Shown here: piece after piece, positions 20,546-31,368 of the stretch
Position numbering within the stretch: the stretch's first letter is position 1
Layout: each line of letters starts with the position of its first letter
DNA from: Branchiostoma lanceolatum
Lineage: Eukaryota > Chordata > Leptocardii > Amphioxiformes > Branchiostomatidae
Length of the DNA stretch: 64,000 nucleotides
Assembly (NCBI RefSeq): GCF_035083965.1
Contig: NC_089738.1
Coordinates: forward strand, 8,396,734 to 8,460,733
Direction: 5' to 3'
The notes under the pieces: model-generated
What the model saw: only the letters and a program-made list of their open reading frames with translations
The model's database searches: none
What the model was told of the DNA's origin: nothing
Translations under genes and position numbers: made by a program

Positions 20546-23500
20546 AGGCACATTATGAGTCTATAGGTCCTTTGTTTCCACACCCGACAATCACTTGTGT
20601 GTCTATTGGTTCAGCTGCAGTATGAGCGTGCTGTTCACGTGAAGCACACGCCAGAAACATGAACACGTGCTGTTACGTTACCAGTCAGGGACCGACGGAC
20701 AAAGCCATCATTCCACGAGCACGTGTGACACCACTCTTAAGGACAAGGGGTAGAACTTCAGACCTTAGTACAGTCTCTTTGATACAGCAGTTCCCGTAAG
20801 GATACAGTCGCGTTCATCATACGATTTTCGTCGTACGAATATCTCCTATTCTATGACAACATTTCCCATAACAACACAACTGAATATTGTACGACTTCTT
20901 CACAACCGTACCAAGGATGTTGTAAACCTATCGTACGTCGTATGTGACTAGGGTCTTAGCAAACATTATACCACGAAGGGGAGTGAAAAGAAAAAGGATA
21001 ACATTGCAGTCTACACAAAGACACAAAGGTCACATGGCTACACGTAACGTTACATGTACAATGGTACTCCTTCAAGGATGCCAATTTTGGCAGGTAGGAC
21101 TATTGATATAAAGGATTGAAGAACCAAATGGTAAATTGACTCAAGCAAAACAACATACATGCGAACAGTTCAATCCGAAGTCATCCTTTGGGGGTAAAAT
21201 GGCGACGTAGTCACGTTAAACAACTGAGACCTGCACGTTCTAATAATGTGGTCTAGAGAGTACACAAGACCCCCCTCCCCCTGCTACAAAACTAGTGTAG
21301 TACACATGGTCTGACATACTCAACAAGAAACAAAGAGAACGTATTCACAGGTAGCGATGGGAATATCATACTTGTTTAACTGATTATTCACTCCTTAGTT
21401 TACTTTCCAGCATTTTAGGTAACGTAATTGACACGACAAAGGCATGGAAACTTCCTTATGCTTACTATGGTCTTACAATTGTACTACATGTACGGTAAGT
21501 TGTAACAAGGATATAAAACCTCCTTGGTTGTAACGACAAATATAGCTATAATAGTGAGATCTCAAGGTAAATGAAAGGTCTATGTTGTGTCTGATTAGAT
21601 GATATATGTGTATAACATTTGGCGCAATTTTCTAACACCCCTGCGATGTTTTAGCAGACTGTCGACAGGTTCTGTGTTCTATGTTGGACCTTTCGCGCCA
21701 TTTTGACATTTTGGCGCCAACCTTAACTCTTACAGTCGTACATTTTTCTACTTTCCCACGAGTTGTGGCATGTCTACAAATAGTCCAACATGGCACACAC
21801 ATGTACACACTTAAGAAAGCGTAGCTGATCAAAGTATGGTCCATTAACTTTGATAAAAGGTACACGTCTTGGTACGTGACTCTGAGTAACTCGTGTCACC
21901 TAAATCATGCCTGTGACTCAATGTTTGCTACGGCTTGCAGTCAATAGGTTGGGTCCTTATAATCATAACGCATATCCTTAACTACAGAACAATGTAAAAA
22001 CTACACCGCACCTACCTATAAGAATGCAACACCTTGCTGGCAAAATCCTCAACAGAACTCTCTTAACTCAGTCAAAGTATCAGTGTGATAAGACACTACG
22101 AAAGGACCGTCTTCTGACGACGACGTTCTCTAGGTCTTGTGTGTTTTAGGCGGGAGTGGGAATTAGGACAAGGAGGTCAAATCGAGATAAGGCACCAGTT
22201 TTATTGACCAACCTTTCAAAAACCGTGGCGACGAAGGAATGGGTGTTTAACTGCGGTCATGTAATGGGTGACCAAATGCACGGGGCGAGGTACCGGTTCC
22301 CGCCATAAAACTGGACCGCTGCAATTAAATTAACATGGGACGTTGTGATTGGTCAACCGGGCTGGATGGAAAAGTAGCCTCCATCTCAGGCTCCACTGTC
22401 GTTGTTTTTATCTTGACGATTGTTTTTATTTTCACTGTTTTCCCTTCACAATCGTGTTGTAGTAAACGGAAACCTTAAAAATACGGTTGTAATCGTCAAC
22501 CAATACCTAACGTTACATGTAATCAGTGAGTTGAAGTTGAAGTTATATTTGTGAAATGCCGTCCACGAAGCCTGCTGTGGGGGCTAAACGCTGATGGTTT
22601 GACAGCGAATCATGTCTTCTTTGTGCATCACTCGGCCAAAGTACGTCTGACTCAATATAGAGCACGTACGGGGCACACCTTTAACCTGCCTGGCCCCATG
22701 GGCAAGCAGAGCCACACACCACGTGTACAAAATAAACCCCATGTCAGTTTAATCGTACAAAACAAGAGCGAATCATTGGCCAAGCAGAGGCATACCATAC
22801 CACGTGTTCAAAATAAATCGCAAGTCACTTGCAAAACAAAATGAATTCGAGTGGCCAGGGCGCAAAAGAGAGAAATTCACAATATATATCATAGAATACA
22901 AAGGAATCATTTGATAGGGTATGAGGTAATAGATCACTCCGAATTCCCTTTATCTGTACTAACTTACTAGAATGATGCGCTCAGGTCAAGATGACTTGTT
23001 CAGCTTTAGGTAACCCTGGGTTTGTAGTAAGAAAGAAGCTTGCGTTGGCCACTGCAAACCAGACGAATCTTACATACGACAGTAGTATCACCAAGTCACT
23101 CATACATGATGTACAATGTCCGTTTATTATATAGGCCACCACGTTACGTGACGTCACGTTCACGCCCAGTACACGCCCCCAAGGTAGATAACGTAATCAC
23201 GTAACCACGCTGTGTTAAAGTAGACTTAGTCACTACTGATTAAAGTCCATGCCGAGTACATTGTACGAAACAATACAGAAACACATGTAGTGCGCATGGC
23301 ATAATCATTTCGTCCGGGTGCCAAGACCTACCCACATGCATAAAATCATACACATCGATTCTATAACTTGACTTAGAGGGTTTGCAAACACAAAAGCACT
23401 CATACGACCACGTGCAATGCCAACAACCACACCCTTCCCCAATATAATCTGAGTTAACAAAGATCTTAAACTTACCAAAAGATCGCAGCAACCACCAAAC

Positions 23501-24475
23501 AACACACGTATGTCCGCTATAGACCTTCTTAATTGCAAGAGTGCTCTTCTAAGAAGCAAGAACTGCGATGGTTTTTGGAATCTTTAGGGAAGACGACTTC
23601 CTGTGACGTATTTGAATGTTTAAACAGAACCGGCTGGTACCGCCTTGACTCGTGTGACCCTGGCCTTCCATTTCCTGTACCTTACAAGCCAAACATCCGG
23701 GACTTGTCCCGTTGTTTGAGGTCTCTCCAAGTAGACGTGTGGAGGGACACTTGTTGTACCGTTTGCTGGCTTATCTCCAAGTAGATGTCTGGAGCCGGAT
23801 TTTTACACTTTTTTGGGTGTTATGTACGTCTCTTATCGTTGTGCGACATTCGCACGATTAAAAAGACATCCAGAATGCTGCGAAATAAAGTGAACAAAAC
23901 AACTCTAGCCAAAAATCATTGTAGTCTACCAGTCCTGTTTTCTGCATTAAAGCTTTAAATATGCTGGTTCCTGTTTCCATGGGAACGGAAACTTGGCAGT
24001 GCGGACGAAAGGCTGAAAAACGTTCAACTTGATATCTTTTCGCACAGCATTTCCCATCAGATTAGTTTCTAGTTACAAAGAGGGAACTGTAGGACCAGCT
24101 TTAAACTTGATTATAGATAATTGATTGATCTAGCACAATCTCCAGTCACATTGGAACGCTTTGAAATGCTGAATTGCATACTTAGGTGTTGAATACTTTG
24201 AAAGGAATAAACAAACAAAACTACAACATCGCAGGTAGAAAAAAAACCCACAAAAACACGTTGTATAAACTTAAGGTCGCAAGAAATACTTAAACAACGG
24301 ATATTCAACTAATTACAAATACTGATCATACATATTTAAAATGATACAAAAAGATACATGATAATAAATGAAACCAAAGAGATTATTGATAGTAATGGTA
24401 TGGGAGATCTCAACTTGACTGTTTATCTAAGAGAGGTACGAAATATTTTATAACGCTTGGTTTTGGCCAGATCGG

Positions 24476-24897
24476 AGTAGAGTAGAGTAGAGTAGAGTAG
24501 GGTAGGGGTAGGGGTAGGGTAGGGGTAGGGGTAGGGTAGGGTAGGGTAGGGTAGGGTAGGGTAGGGTAGGGTAGGGTAGGGTAGGGTAGGGTAGGGTAGG
24601 GTTGGGTAGGGTAGGGTAGGGTAGGGTAGGGTAGGGTAGGGTAGGGTAGGGTAGGGTAGGGTAGGGTAGGGTAGGGTAGGGTAGGGTAGGGTAGGGTAGG
24701 GTAGGGTAGGGTAGGGTAGGGTAGGGTTGGGTAGGGTAGGGTAGAGCAGAGCAGAGCAGAGCCGAGTAGAGTAGAGTAGAGTAGAGCAGAGCAGAGCAGA
24801 GCAGAGCAGAGCAGAGCAGAGCAGAGCCGAGTAGAGTAGAGTAGAGTAGAGTAGAGCAGAGCAGAGCAGAGCAGAGCAGAGCAGAGCAGAGTAGAGC
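24476..24897. repeat. Pentanucleotide satellite GAGTA / GGGTA / GAGCA
   Basis: About 420 bp of 5-bp units in three blocks: a short GAGTA block, a long GGGTA block (about 24500-24745), then GAGCA and GAGTA blocks to 24897. GGGTA is one T short of the vertebrate telomere unit, but the site is internal. Minus-strand ORFs of Leu/Tyr/Pro repeats are artefacts. Confidence 0.95.
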
Positions 24898-25535
24898 CTC
24901 AACAGGCGTGACCATTACTGAATATACGTTATACAACAAACGTCGCTTTTCCAAACACGTGAACACCGCATGACAAGTCGCCCCCTATATAACATTTGTC
25001 ATTTACCTAATGGTAAACTAATGACTAGATAACAGTACCCCAATTTACTGTTAGAAAGATAGCTGTTAAATTGTGATAGGTCCGCAAATATTCTGGGGCT
25101 TATAAATAGCAAGTAAATATATAGTCTGCAGAGAAAGACAGTTTTCATGTTTAAGTAGCTATAGCCACGCTGCCTTATCCAAACTAGGCTCACGAGTTCT
25201 TAAAGGCGCCGTTGGGAAAGGGAGGAAAATTGCTCAAGCGAAAGGTATGGTAAAATGCATTTTTTTTAAAAGAGTCCTTTTGGAATATGCCATTCAGTGT
25301 CATATGTTGTATTGCTACTAGTACTAGTACGCTTTATGTATAGCGATTGTTTCACGGTAAGGGTCGGTAAGAACTAGACTCTCCTCAAGACTTTAACTCA
25401 AGTCGCATCTTAGGGAAAAGGTAAACATTAAGCATGTTACGGAATGTGTAACCTCCAAAAGGAAAATACGACAAAAAGTGTACTTCTATAAAAATCATCA
25501 TTTTGAATAACGGTGTATATAGCTACCTCATTGTG

Positions 25536-25780
25536 GGGTCGTGCGGCGTAACGGCAGGGTAAGTATTTGGTCCATAGGTCCAGAACCCAGTGGTCCCGGG
25601 TTCGAATCACCTAACGCCACCGATGTTGTGCCCTTGGGGAAGGCACTTTACACGACTTTCCTCACTCCGCCCAGGTGTAAAAACGGGTACCTGACTTCGG
25701 TTGGGGAGGTAAAATGTGGTGGAAGGAGAGGGTTCCCTGGACACAGTGGATATCAACCCACTACCCCTAAGGCCTAAAAA
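25536..25780 (+). mobile_element. tRNA-derived SINE copy
   Basis: The head has GTGCGGCGTAACGGCAGGGT (A-box-like) and GGGTTCGAATC (B box). The body continues with TGCCCTTGGGGAAGGCACTT, CCGCCCAGGTGTAAAAA and GGGTACCTGACTTCGGTTGG. It is one of five copies in the window. Confidence 0.7.
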
Positions 25781-25855
25781 AGGCTATCCTACCTTTTTTA
25801 CCTTTATAATAGCTACCTCATACTCACAAATAACAGCTAGATTTGCCTAAGGGGG

Positions 25856-26000
25856 TGTCTGGGGTCGTGTGGCGTAACGGCAGGTTGTTCGAATAAGAAC
25901 CAAGAGGTCTCGAGTTTGAATCCCCCTGACGCCACCGATGGTGTGCCCTTGGGAAAGACTTTACACGAATTTCCTCACTTCGCCCAGGTGTATAAAAGTT
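25856..26000 (+). mobile_element. tRNA-derived SINE copy, truncated
   Basis: The head GTGTGGCGTAACGGCAGG is followed by a B-box variant (GAGTTTGAATCCC) and the body words TGCCCTTGGGAAAG and GCCCAGGTGTA. It stops before the GGGTACCTGA segment. Confidence 0.6.
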
Positions 26001-26853
26001 AAAATGGGTATATTGTTATCTGTACGTGGCACTGTTAACATAAGTTATACAAACTTGAGTGCAATGGCACGTCGTCCTTGTCTGTTGAAAACCGAAGAAA
26101 AAAAGGGGGTGTCTGAGGTGTGTAAATAAAAGCTGGAGGCTATACAAACATGTGCACAGCACAATTAACAAATTACCTGGTTCAGGCCACGTTAAAAAAC
26201 TCGCTGTGCCTGTAACAGCAACAAACCGTTTCCTCGTAGGTTATCGACTTCCCAGACGACTTTATTAAGGCCGAAAATGCCAAACAAAAACGTTCATTCA
26301 AATACGGATATCCTGCAAGTACAATACATGTACGTAACTATATACAAGCACCCAACCCAGGGGGAGGGGCTTAGTGTCAACAACACAGGTGATAGGAACA
26401 TTCCTGTATTGTCCTGGTGCGTTCTCCCTACACCCTTAACATGTCCGCGCGCGGACTGTCACATTTTCAAATCCAAATAAGATACAAGATGACTTTATTG
26501 GAAATCGCACTGTTGCCGCTGAATCAAAATTCTATAATTATTGAAATTCATCAAAAAGAGATTTGCAGTGATTGCGCCGTTTTGCGCCCCTTTGCGCCTT
26601 TTGCCATTTGTTTTTAATTTTAAAAATATGCAATTTCAGGCGACAAACTGCCTGTTTAAACACCTTCACGAATGTCTTTCGCAATTTGGCGCAATTTGGC
26701 GCAGATTACTGAGATATCCACTTAACAGTGATAAAGTAGTGCTGCCATACATGTTCATTCTTACACATCGTTTCTCTATCATTGGACATCTAATGTTCAA
26801 ACGCTATTTCCATTATAAGTGATTTCATTTCTGTGACATAGAAAAAGCCCAAG

Positions 26854-27269
26854 ATGAAGTGGATACTGGCGATACTCCTAGCTGTGGCACAACTGACGTC
26901 ATCAGCAATTATAATCAACGAAATCAACGCAGATGACCCTGGGACCGACTACAACGAATTCGTCGAACTCCACAACACTGGGAACGAGACCGTTGCCATG
27001 GACACCTACACCTTGGTTCTCTACAACGGATACGGCAACGTCGCCTATGACGTCATTCGCTTGACAGGGCAGTCTATTCCAGCCTATGGGTATTTCGTCA
27101 TAGGGTCGAGATATGTAGACCCAAGGCCAGAGTTTGTACTTGCGAGTTCTTCTAATCTGTTTCAAAATGGTCCGGACGGCATTGCGCTGTACTCAGGGGA
27201 CCCTTCCTTCTATACTTCCGGGATGACAGTGACGACTGTTGGCCTGGTTGATGCCATCGTGTACTCAAG
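26854..27269 (+). CDS. LTD-C exon 1: signal peptide and first part of LTD unit 1
   Basis: Starts at ATG 26854, 12 nt after a GTGACATAG acceptor, and ends at TACTCAAG|GTGAAT in phase 2, just after DAIVYS. Its coding length of 416 nt equals that of LTD-B exon 1. Confidence 0.85.
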
Positions 27270-30200
27270 GTGAATGATATTCTAAATAGTGTGTTTGCAT
27301 GTGACGTCAAGTTAAGCCGCCGCCATGTTGGTGGTGTGCATGGATCCAAGATGGCGGCCGGTCATTTGGAATGCATGGTCTAAAAGAAAAGAAGTAACTA
27401 GTTCTTGCTCAATTCTAACATCTACTTAACATAATTCCGCCAGGGTACATAATTCCGCCACCCTGATAAAATATATGTCCAAACAGATCTCCAACCCAAC
27501 GACCCCCATTAAAATGCGCTCATGTATATCTTAACTGTGCATTCCTGGGGGATGCTGCACTAGTGATCTCTCAAACCCACTGTTTTTCAAAGTGACGGAT
27601 GTATGTAACCCGGTGGATTCATGTTAGCGGGGGCTAATTGCAACATTAAACAGTGTATAGAAAAAAGTATATATACCGTGTAAGATGAAAATTGTAACAT
27701 ATGGAACATGTGACTATTTTTGATAAGAACTGCTACAGAATACGATCTAAGCTTTTTGGGTTCGACTTCTTTTGAAGGAGCTGTGTCCCGCTTTTTCCAC
27801 AATGAGTGAGTTTTGGGAAGTTAACAGGATTTTAGTTTTATGATTTGAAAGGATTTTTTTACCAAGAAAATAAAAAAAAAGTACAGCAGTCATCCTCAAT
27901 TGAGGTGAAGCAAGATGTGTTTTTTTTTCTTAATTAGGTAGTGGTTGTGCAATGCGCTACGGCTCGCGTTTTTGGCCAAGCACACCGGGTCACCCCTACT
28001 CTTCTCTTACGTTTACCAAAAGAGTACAACAAAATATAATACGTCTATTTTCAATATCAGGACTGAGGGTCAGACCGCCACAGGGCTGACCAGTGTCCTG
28101 ACGCCCGGACAGGACGTTGCACACGAGAACGAATACTTCCACACCTGGGACGAGTCTCTCAGCAGGTGTAGAGGTACGGAGCCGTTCGTGACGTCACAGT
28201 TCGTCGTCACCTACGCCACGCCTGGCAACGAGAACAGCTGTGCTAACAGAGGTTAGTTGGGTGACCATATGCGAAAACTCAAAATGAATGTCTATGTCAA
28301 CAAATATACACCAATAATGCTTATAATTATCTTTTACGTTATGCGTGTTTTGATGTCGTTTAAATCACGTTTAAATTTTCGTTTCCGTAAACTACCCGGC
28401 CGGGCCCCGGTTTGGAAATGTGACCCAAGCATTAGATGGGGTGGTTGAAGTCATGTGACTATCGTGTCAGCCATAATTGTGGGTTAATTAAACACTCATG
28501 TTTAGCCATTATGTGAGAAAAGATGCTTATCATATTTTGCAAACACACTGTTCAAGGTCTTCGGACAAGACTGTTCCTGCATATATCCCGTCCGTCATTT
28601 TGTTTATTCGTTGGTCGGTTGGTCAGTCGGTTGGAAAGCAGTCTATCCATGATTTGTGGTATGTCAGCAAAATTGTGCAGAATGGAGTTTGTACTTGTGT
28701 TTACTTCTTGCTACTCTGGACCAACGGTGACATGTGTGCGTATTAGATACTTCATGGCGCACGTGCACAGACTTCGCGGGTCAATGTAGGCAAGAGCGGC
28801 CGGGAAACACGCGTGATAAGCTTTGCGCCTCATGATTTTGTCCAGTAGTATATATAGTGTTTGATTGGGTCAAAGCTGACAGGTGTAACCGCTTGTGTAT
28901 CATATTCTTAAGGGCGCACGTGCACAAACTCTGGTCAATTGAGTCAAGCGAGGAAGCGTCGAGTGGGAACACGCGTAATAAGCCTGGAGTTCTCATGATT
29001 TTGTCTAGTAGTATAGTGTTTACTTGGGCCAAAGGTGACAGGTGTGTGTACCTTACTCTTCAGAACGCACGTGAACCAATCTAGGGGGTCAATGGTGTCC
29101 CTGATAAGGGCGCGGAATATGTCTGTTGAGTGTCTTACTGAATCTGCGGCACATTGGCGACCTTACTGCGACCGAGCGATTTGTCAGCACGCTCAACACA
29201 ATCTTTTTACGCTTTGTGTGTTTTGTTGTCTTGATACTCGTTTTGTACTACAGAGTCCTCCACCGTCATACCTACGACAAGCAGCGCCCCCTTGCTTCTG
29301 ATAAACGAACTGAACTCCGACGACCCGGGCACGGACGACACAGAGTTCATCGAACTCCACAATCTGGAGAACCGCGCTGTTTCTCTCGACAACGTCAACG
29401 TGGTGCTCTTCAACGGCTATGGGAGAAACACGGCCTATGACGTCATCCACCTCTCGGGCATGTCCGTGACGTCTCGTGGGTACTTCGTCATCGGATCGGC
29501 AAACGTCGTGCCCTCGCCGGACTTCGTCCTTCCCGACGAGAGGAACCTTCTGCAGAACGGGCCGGATGCCGTGGCGCTGTATTACGGCAGTCCGTCGGAC
29601 TATGTCGTGGGCATGAGTGTGACTGCCGATAGTCTGCTGGATGCTATTGTGTACTCAAAGTAAGTTCCTTAGAAGATTCAAAAATACTTGAACCAATAGC
29701 AAGTTCAGACCTACTAAAGTCCTAATTTGCATAATTTGCATTACAGTGTGTACATCTTTGTCTAAGCTACCTACATGCTAAACATCATGGAAATCCGTCG
29801 CTCCTTTGTTCGGATATGCTCTATGAAAGATTTTGACAAAAACGCCCCTGCAAATCCAGAGCAAGCTGTAAGGGGGTCGAAACCTAAACCACCTTTTCCT
29901 TACATCATAAGCTATCTGCCATCAGAAAATCAAGACCAGAACACGTTCAGGACAAGAGATACAAAAACCGGGAGTTCTGCTGCAGTACCTAAGTCACATA
30001 CCAGGAGTCCCAAAATCGACATTGATCTTTGTCTTCCAAATACTTACCTACGCGCCAAATATAATTGTAATCCATCCAGAGGTTCTTGAGTTATGCAGAC
30101 TATAAAATCCGGAAAAACAGAGACACACAGCCACGCCAAAAAGTATACCTCCAGTTTTCATGGAGGCAATGGCCAAATCTTAACAATACATAGAACAAAA

Positions 30201-31329
30201 CCTATGTCTAGTTTCTTCCTCATTCCCACAGGACCGCCGGTGACTCTGCCCCTGGCCTGACGAGTGTGCTCACACCAGGACGGGACGTTGTTCACGAGGA
30301 CGAGTACATGCACGAAGAGGACGAGTCTCTCAGCAGATGTGGCGACACCGGCGCCTTCGCTACACCTCAGTTCTCTGTAGCCCTACCCTCGCCGGGCGGA
30401 CCCAACCGTTGTAGCTCTAACAATGGCGTTAGTAACCCCAGTTTCACAACGCTACCAGCTACAACTACTGCGACCGAGACTACAGAGTCTTCTACCATCA
30501 TACCCACGGCGAATAGCGCCCCCTTGCTTGTGATAAACGAACTGAACTCCGACGACCCGGGCACAGACGACACAGAGTTCATCGAACTCCACAATCTGGA
30601 GAACAGCGCTGTTTCTCTCGACAACGTCAACGTGGTGCTCTTCAACGGCTATTGGAGCAGTAACACGGCCTATATCGTGATCCACCTGTCGGGCATGTCC
30701 GTGACGTCTCGTGGGTACTTCGTCATCGGTTCGGCAAACGCCGTGCCCACGCCGGACTTCGTCCTTCCCGCCGAGAGGAATCTTCTGCAGAACGGGCCGG
30801 ATGCCGTGGCGCTGTATTACGGCAGTCCGTCGGACTATGTGGTGGGCATGAGTGTGACTGCCGATAGTCTGATGGATGCTATTGTGTACTCAAAGTAAGT
30901 TTGTAATATAAGCTTAAGCAAGGACCTTTAAAGCAATAGCAAGGTAAAAAATTTAGGCCTATATTCACATGATAAAGAATAGTAATTGCTAATTACTAAC
31001 AGCAGTGGAAATTCATATATTCTTTCTTGACTCATCCTGTTTAAAGGTATCCAACTGAAATGCCCCCTGCATTTCAACAGGAAGTTGCAAGAGGGCCAAC
31101 ACTTATGTCAAATCTTCCCGACTACAAGAGCTATCTACCAATTAGAAATCGGGACCATAGCTTGTACAAAACACGAGATATCAAAAGCGGAAGTTTTCCT
31201 GAAGTGCCATAGAAAACGGCTGGGCGGCCAAAATCTAATCATTTTGAGGTCTCACAAAGGCCTACCTACATTTCAAATACCAAGACCATCTATCCAGACA
31301 TTCTTGAGTTATAGTATACACTGAAAACA

Positions 31330-31368
<39 letters not shown>

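Larger units (their letters stand above)
19800..26841. other. Intergenic region between head-to-head LTD-B and LTD-C
   Basis: This should hold both promoters and leader exons, since both coding starts lie just after splice acceptors. A possible LTD-B leader exon ends with a donor-like ATAG|GTAGGTGCG near 22014-22018 on the minus strand. Otherwise I see microsatellites, the pentamer satellite at 24476, two SINE copies, and a small tandem duplication near 22700-22820 (CACGTGTACAAAATAAA type). No domain-bearing ORF is present. Confidence 0.4.

Noticed and set aside
24500..24745. GGGTA array as a chromosome end
   Set aside because: The unit is a pentamer, the array is short and internal, and unique sequence with genes follows on both sides.
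24423..24966. Minus-strand ORFs of 159 and 172 codons
   Set aside because: They are pure translations of the 5-bp satellite (TLPYP repeats) with no codon bias or domain.
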